Shown here: positions 59,921 to 64,000 of the stretch, one piece after another
How positions within the stretch are numbered: position 1 is the stretch's first letter
How the letters are laid out: each line of letters begins with the position of its first letter
Assembly: GCA_023438065.1 (NCBI GenBank)
Contig: JAEXRH010000006.1
Location: forward strand, 34,927 to 98,926
Direction: 5' to 3'
Origin: Spirochaetota bacterium
Lineage (GTDB): Bacteria; Spirochaetota; Spirochaetia; Treponematales; Treponemataceae
DNA: 64,000 bases
Position numbers and translations under genes: made by a program
Notes under the pieces: model-generated
Told to the model about the DNA's origin: nothing
What the model saw: the letters and a program-made list of their open reading frames with translations, nothing else
Database searches by the model: none

Positions 59921-60937
59921 CTAAGGGGCGAGAATCGAGCGCGCGACCCGAAAGGTGATTTGGTCGTAGCCCATGCACGTCGGGCCCCATTTCGTCTTGG
60001 GCCAGTTGTAGTTGGGGTTGCAGCGGGGATACCTGCTGCCGCCCCGCTTGACGTGGTAGGTGTCGATCCTGCTTTCGCCGAGATAGTCGTTACACCACTG
60101 CCAGAGCTTTCCCTCGGGTCCGCTGAAGCCGTAGAACCCGAGGGCGTTTCTCTCCGTTTCGGAGACCGGCACGCTCATGATGCGCCCGTGCTCGGCGCCG
60201 AGTGCGCCCGGCGTTCCCTCGATGTCGCCGCTGACGGTGCGAAACGGTATCCAGTAAATCCCGCTGAACGGCGGGTATTCGCGGTAGTTCGGCTCGGTCC
60301 GCTCGGTGGCGTATCGGGCCGCGAGCTCCCATTCGAGCGCGTGCGGAAGCCTGAACCCGTCCGCCCAGTCGTCCGTCGCGATGGCGTCCGCGACGGCGTG
60401 GTCCTTCGCCGCGCGCGCGACCTCTCCGTGATACCGGTACACCGGGCGCAAGGCCGTGCCGTTTTCGGCGTTATAGTACTCGGTGAGGGCGTTGCACCAC
60501 AGCGCGGCGGACGTCCAGTCGATCATGGTCACGGGATGCGTTTTATCCATGCCGGCGCCGTCTCTTTGGGTTCCCATCAAGCCGGGCCTCGTGAACGCGT
60601 ATCCATTGTCCGTCGCCCAATCGCGCACCGTCGACCACAGCTCGTAGCTCGTGTTCGTCTCCGCGAGCAGGAACGGGCGTCTCACGCCGATGATTTTCGC
60701 GCGGGGTTCGGTAAGGAGCCTGATGCCCATGGGTCCACCGGGGAAGTCCATCGCCGGGAGCCTGAGCATGTCGAAGGAGATTTCCTTGAGCGCATAGCGC
60801 TCTCGCGTCTCGGGGATCTTCGCGACCCTTTTACACGAGGCGAGGGGAAACGCAAGAAGCGCGACGAGCGCGAGCCCCGCGGCGATCCGGCATGACGCTG
60901 CCCGCGATCGGGCGTCGTCGAGTCTGTCATGAACCAT
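59921..60937 (-). CDS. SUMF1/FGE-like domain lipoprotein
   Basis: 338 residues from ATG 60937, with GGGAGGG upstream. The signal peptide ends in FPLASC. The rest is an FGE-sulfatase/EgtB/PvdO-type domain: MDFPGGPMG near its start, VTMIDWTSAALWCNALTEYY, DGFRLPHALEWELAARYA and WQWCNDYLG ... VKRGGSRYPRC near the end. Two C-terminal Cys are present, but their spacing differs from the copper-binding Cys pair of FGE, so formylglycine activity is doubtful. It may be a secreted relative with another role. The start lies inside the permease gene, so the two are coupled. Confidence 0.86.
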   Translation of the reverse strand: MVHDRLDDARSRAASCRIAAGLALVALLAFPLASCKRVAKIPETRERYALKEISFDMLRLPAMDFPGGPMGIRLLTEPRAKIIGVRRPFLLAETNTSYELWSTVRDWATDNGYAFTRPGLMGTQRDGAGMDKTHPVTMIDWTSAALWCNALTEYYNAENGTALRPVYRYHGEVARAAKDHAVADAIATDDWADGFRLPHALEWELAARYATERTEPNYREYPPFSGIYWIPFRTVSGDIEGTPGALGAEHGRIMSVPVSETERNALGFYGFSGPEGKLWQWCNDYLGESRIDTYHVKRGGSRYPRCNPNYNWPKTKWGPTCMGYDQITFRVARSILAP

Positions 60938-61946
60938 ACAGAATCCCTCCCAGGTAATTGGCTGCGTTGCCGAGGAATAGAATCGCGATCGTGACATGCG
61001 CGACGAGCGCTGCGGTGAGTCTCTTCCCGATGATTCGGGACAGGATCAGGATCGAGGTGACGCAAAGCGCGGTCGAGGCGAGCGAGAATTCCAGCGCAGT
61101 GCCCGTCGCGAGTCCTGCCCCGTCGATGAACGGCCTGATGATGAAGACGTCGGTGCCGTTACAGAGGTAGAGGGGTATTCCCACCGCGATTACCGCGAGG
61201 TGTCCCGCGAGCGTGCCGTTGAGAAAGCCGCCGATGAGCGCGCTCTTGTCCGGAAGCAGCAATTCCAGCGTCACGCTGATTGCCGCGCCAATCGCGAGCG
61301 GCGGTAGGATCAAAAGGAAAAGGCGCATCGTCTCCTCGAACGGGTCCTTGCCTCCGCGCTGGCAAGAGCCCGCTTCGCAGCGCGGGAAAGGCCCGGGCGA
61401 AGCGAACGCGCGGCGGCGCGAGAGAAACTCGAGGGTATATCCCGCGGAAATCGAGAGTATCCCGGAACAAACGATTCTCGACAGACCATAGTAGGGACCG
61501 AGCGCGGTGAACGAGAGAAACACGATGTACGGGTTGAGAAGCGGCGCCGCCACGAGAAACGATATCATCGTGCGGGTGTTGACGACCCTTCCCGTTGCCG
61601 CGGCGAGCGGTATGGCCGCGCACGAGCAAACGGGAAGGATCGATCCGTACAGGAACGCGACAAGCGGGTTTTGCGGGAGGATTGCGCCCAGTCCGGCCAG
61701 GCGCCGCTCGACCAGCGCGGCGAGCAAACAGCCGACGTAGACCGAAAGTCCCAACTCGACGGTGTTTTCGAACGCGATGAAGGCAATTCGATTGAACGCG
61801 CCGTAGACGAAACAGCTCTCGCGGTTCGCGAACGAGATCCCCATGACGGCGCGATACGCGACGTCGATCGCGATAAATCCCGACGAGACGGCGGAGAGCG
61901 CGATTCCGGACGTCCTGAGGACGCTCCGTTTTCCCGACATGATCAT
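60927..61946 (-). CDS. Permease of the UPF0718/ArsP-like (PF03773) family
   Basis: 339 residues from ATG 61946, with AAGGGG 5 nt upstream; the frame extends to 62090 without a site. About eight membrane segments. LPVCSCAAIPLAAATG is the conserved Cys motif of this family near residue 115, and CNGTDVFIIRPF the second-half motif. ArsP-type members export organoarsenicals; others are linked to thiol or metal traffic. A cytoplasmic loop (ASPGPFPRCEAGSCQRGG) carries two more Cys. It overlaps the FGE-like lipoprotein gene by 11 nt. Confidence 0.85.
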   Translation of the reverse strand: MIMSGKRSVLRTSGIALSAVSSGFIAIDVAYRAVMGISFANRESCFVYGAFNRIAFIAFENTVELGLSVYVGCLLAALVERRLAGLGAILPQNPLVAFLYGSILPVCSCAAIPLAAATGRVVNTRTMISFLVAAPLLNPYIVFLSFTALGPYYGLSRIVCSGILSISAGYTLEFLSRRRAFASPGPFPRCEAGSCQRGGKDPFEETMRLFLLILPPLAIGAAISVTLELLLPDKSALIGGFLNGTLAGHLAVIAVGIPLYLCNGTDVFIIRPFIDGAGLATGTALEFSLASTALCVTSILILSRIIGKRLTAALVAHVTIAILFLGNAANYLGGILYGS

Positions 61947-62202
61947 GGTACCCCTTCGTTGAGCGGCGAGGGACGGCGTGAAACCACGCGTACTATGGGC
62001 CGGTGCGGCTGTCAACGAGGAAAAAACGGTAACGGGGAACCGGCGCGGCGCGCGAAACCCCGATAAAGGGTTTCGATGGCGGTAAACCATTGGCTTTTAG
62101 CCGGCCGGAGGCAGTATATTTAATGAGGGCCGAGGCGCCGGGCGTCCCTGCGAGGGCGATGGACCTTCCTCATTTCGCGCCGGTCCCGATAAGGAGTTAT
62201 TC

Positions 62203-63594
62203 ATGGGAAAGAAAATCAAGGTCATCGTCGTCGGCATCAATCACGCGGGAACCTCCGCCATCAGGACTCTCATCGCGCAAAATCCCGACGTCGAGGTGAC
62301 CGCGTACGACCGGAACACCAATATCAGCTTTCTCGGGTGCGGCATCGCGCTCGCCGTCGGCGGGACGGTCGGCAAGCTCGAGGATCTCTTTTATTGCGAC
62401 GCCGACGCGCTCGCGAAGATGGGCGCGCGCGTGTTCATGGAGCATGACGTCGTCTCGGTCGATACCGCGAAAAAGACGGTCCGCGTCAGGGATCTCCGCA
62501 CGGGCCGTGAAACGGAAGATTCGTACGACAAGCTCGTCTACGCCGCGGGAAGCTGGCCCCTTCCGATACCGGGACTCGGGGCGGAGGCCGCCTCGCTGAA
62601 AAACGTCATGCTCTGCAAGCTTTATCAGCACGCGGGGGAACTCGTCGAGCGCGCGAAGGACCCGGAGATCAAGAACGTCGCGGTCATCGGCGCGGGCTAC
62701 ATCGGCATCGAGCTCGCCGAGGCGTTCCGCACGAGGGGCAAGAAGGTGTCGCTCATCGATTTCGAGAGCCGCGTCGTCCCGCGCTACTTCGATCCCGAGT
62801 TCACCGATACCCTCGAAAACGATATCAGGAAAAGCGGTATCGTCCTCGCCCTCGGCGAGAAGGTGGTCGACTTCGCGGGAAAGAACGGGGCCGTCACCGA
62901 GGTCGTCACCGACAGGAGCCGCTATCCCGCGGACCTCGTGATCGTCTCGGTCGGCTTCAAGCCGAACACCGAGCTTCTCCCTGAGGCCGCGAAGACGCCG
63001 AACGGCGCCCTCGTCGTCGACGGCCACATGCGCACCTCGATACCCGACGTGTACGCGATCGGCGACTCGATCGCGATGTGGCACGCCGCCCTCAGGCGAA
63101 ACCAGCAGGTCGCCCTCGCGACGAACGCGGTCAAGTCGGGGATAGCCGCCGCGAGCGACATCAACGGGATCGCCGGAGTCGAGGTCGCGAACGTCGTCGG
63201 CACGAACGCGATCTGCGTCTTCGGCAACAACCTCGCCTCGACGGGCCTTTCCGAAGCCGCCGCGCGGGCCGCCGGTCTCGACGTCGCGACGAGCTTCGTC
63301 GAGGACGCCGACCGCCCCGAGTTCATGAACGACTACGGGAAGGTGCGCATCAAGCTCGTCTACGAAAAGTCCGACTTCCGCCTCGTCGGCGCGCAGGTCG
63401 GCAGTTACGGCTCGGTAAACCACACCGAGACCATCTTCTTCCTCGCGCTCGCCATCCAGAAGGGCATGAAGCTCCCGGAGATCGCGTTCACGGACGTGTA
63501 CTTCCTCCCGCACTACAACAAGCCCTTCAATTTCATCCTGACGGCGATCCTCAAGGCGCTCGGCCTCGACTACTCGCGGCTCGGCGGGGAGTAG
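62203..63594 (+). CDS. NADH oxidase / CoA-disulfide reductase-type flavoprotein
   Basis: 463 residues, AAGGAG before the ATG. There is an FAD-binding Rossmann motif at the start (IVVGINHAGTSAIRTL), the redox Cys in SFLGCGIALAVGG (about residue 46), the NADH-binding motif VAVIGAGYIGIELAEAF (about 165) and the second FAD motif VYAIGDS. A C-terminal dimerisation domain follows. This fits the water-forming NADH oxidase (Nox) group, which defends anaerobes against oxygen; CoA-disulfide reductase is the alternative. The next gene starts 6 nt downstream. Confidence 0.9.
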   Translation: MGKKIKVIVVGINHAGTSAIRTLIAQNPDVEVTAYDRNTNISFLGCGIALAVGGTVGKLEDLFYCDADALAKMGARVFMEHDVVSVDTAKKTVRVRDLRTGRETEDSYDKLVYAAGSWPLPIPGLGAEAASLKNVMLCKLYQHAGELVERAKDPEIKNVAVIGAGYIGIELAEAFRTRGKKVSLIDFESRVVPRYFDPEFTDTLENDIRKSGIVLALGEKVVDFAGKNGAVTEVVTDRSRYPADLVIVSVGFKPNTELLPEAAKTPNGALVVDGHMRTSIPDVYAIGDSIAMWHAALRRNQQVALATNAVKSGIAAASDINGIAGVEVANVVGTNAICVFGNNLASTGLSEAAARAAGLDVATSFVEDADRPEFMNDYGKVRIKLVYEKSDFRLVGAQVGSYGSVNHTETIFFLALAIQKGMKLPEIAFTDVYFLPHYNKPFNFILTAILKALGLDYSRLGGE

Positions 63595-63600
63595 GGCGGC

Positions 63601-63960
63601 GTGCGCGTGGTCGTCCTCGGCGCGAGCGACAAGCCCGATCGCTACGCCTACCTCGCCTTGAAGCGGCTCGTCGCCGCGGGTCACGAGCCCGTCCCGGTCA
63701 ATCCCTCGCTCGACTCCATCGAGGGCATTCCCGTCGTGAAGCGGCTCGCCGACGTTCCGCTTCCCGTCGATACGGTGACGGTCTACGTCGGTCCCGAGCG
63801 GTTCGTCCCGATGATCGACGGTATCCTCGCCCTCAAGCCGCGCCGCGTCATCGCCAATCCCGGGACCGAGACGCGCGAGCTCGCCGAACGCGCGGCCGGG
63901 GCGGGAATCGAGTACCTCGAGGCGTGCACTCTCGTGCTCCTCGGGACGGGACAATTCTAG
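63601..63960 (+). CDS. CoA-binding domain protein (YccU-like)
   Basis: 119 residues, GTG start with GGGGAG upstream. VVLGASDKPDRYAYLALKRLVAAGHEPVPVNP is a CoA-binding Rossmann fold, and VIANPGTETRELAERAAGAGIEYLEACTLV closes it. The function is unknown. It is co-transcribed with the Nox-type flavoprotein, which suggests a CoA-thiol link and slightly favours CoA-disulfide reductase for its neighbour. Confidence 0.9.
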   Translation: MRVVVLGASDKPDRYAYLALKRLVAAGHEPVPVNPSLDSIEGIPVVKRLADVPLPVDTVTVYVGPERFVPMIDGILALKPRRVIANPGTETRELAERAAGAGIEYLEACTLVLLGTGQF

Positions 63961-63968
63961 GGATCGAC

Positions 63969-63991
63969 GGGGGCCACGTGTTTTAGCCCCC
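63969..63991 (+). terminator. Possible hairpin after the CoA-binding protein gene
   Basis: GGGGGC (63969-63974) and GCCCCC (63986-63991) with an 11-nt loop, just after the stop codon. The window ends before any T-run could be seen. Confidence 0.35.
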
Positions 63992-64000
63992 ACCCCGCCA

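Noticed and set aside
62090..62120. TTGGCT and TATATT before the Nox-type gene
   Set aside because: Spacing of 19 bp and weak -35 match; not strong enough to list as a promoter.

Overview
The window is 64 kb of high-GC bacterial chromosome, densely coding on both strands. It looks like a free-living or uncultured spirochaete of the Treponema/Spirochaeta kind. The block rpsP-khpA-rimM-trmD-rplS followed by a FliK-like protein, a FlhB C-terminal-like protein, an HD-GYP protein and yraN (31.7-37.8 kb) is an arrangement I associate with treponemes, and a CheX-type phosphatase follows. Lipoproteins with spirochaete-style lipoboxes are frequent. The taxonomic call is inference from gene content; there is no rRNA operon or other marker to fix it.

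Layout. 0-6 kb: partial yigZ, a metallophosphoesterase lipoprotein, an MJ1255-type glycosyltransferase, a membrane diguanylate cyclase, and a GT39-like membrane protein fused to a DUF2141 domain. 6-11.7 kb: two large surface lipoproteins with InlB-type B repeats, the second carrying 14 RCC1 repeats. 12-13.8 kb: an Fe-S scaffold/GGGtGRT pair ending in three stacked hairpins. 13.9-22.8 kb: a membrane protein with a Cys motif, a divergent LytTR response regulator and GHKL kinase, a DUF5666 lipoprotein, an S1-domain protein, an AraC/GyrI regulator, an esterase lipoprotein and an ECF sigma factor. 22.9-30 kb: DUF3795, an ABC-2 exporter operon, Dabb and DUF6062 proteins, and a polar amino-acid ABC importer whose binding-protein/permease junction holds an 80-bp direct repeat with an inverted partner. 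30-31.6 kb: a GGDEF-EAL protein.

31.7-37.8 kb: the ribosomal/flagellar-export/HD-GYP cluster, including a 52-residue gene. 37.8-41.9 kb: cheX, serS, birA and a sensor kinase. 41.9-42.3 kb: a tRNA-Gly(CCC) gene sitting inside a split, decayed second copy. 42.3-47.4 kb: a MATE-LacI operon behind a perfect 24-bp palindromic operator, and glgP with its own promoter. 47.5-51.5 kb: an SDR and a DUF362 ferredoxin protein, converging on an ArsR-EFR1 flavodoxin/ferredoxin pair, then a Crp/Fnr regulator. 51.5-53.9 kb: a YCF48-like lipoprotein, an AraC regulator and a CopZ-like chaperone.

54-60 kb is an arabinoside-use locus: a regulator divergent from a sugar ABC importer (binding protein and two permeases) followed by a GH51 arabinofuranosidase. 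60-64 kb: a Cys-containing permease overlapping an FGE-like lipoprotein, an NADH oxidase-type flavoprotein and a CoA-binding protein.

The themes are c-di-GMP and two-component signalling, oligosaccharide and amino-acid import, glycogen turnover and anaerobic redox/Fe-S chemistry, consistent with a saccharolytic anaerobe or facultative anaerobe. I do not see a clear defence island, prophage, CRISPR array or transposase. The most unusual non-coding structures are the nested tRNA-Gly locus and the repeat structure in the amino-acid transporter operon.
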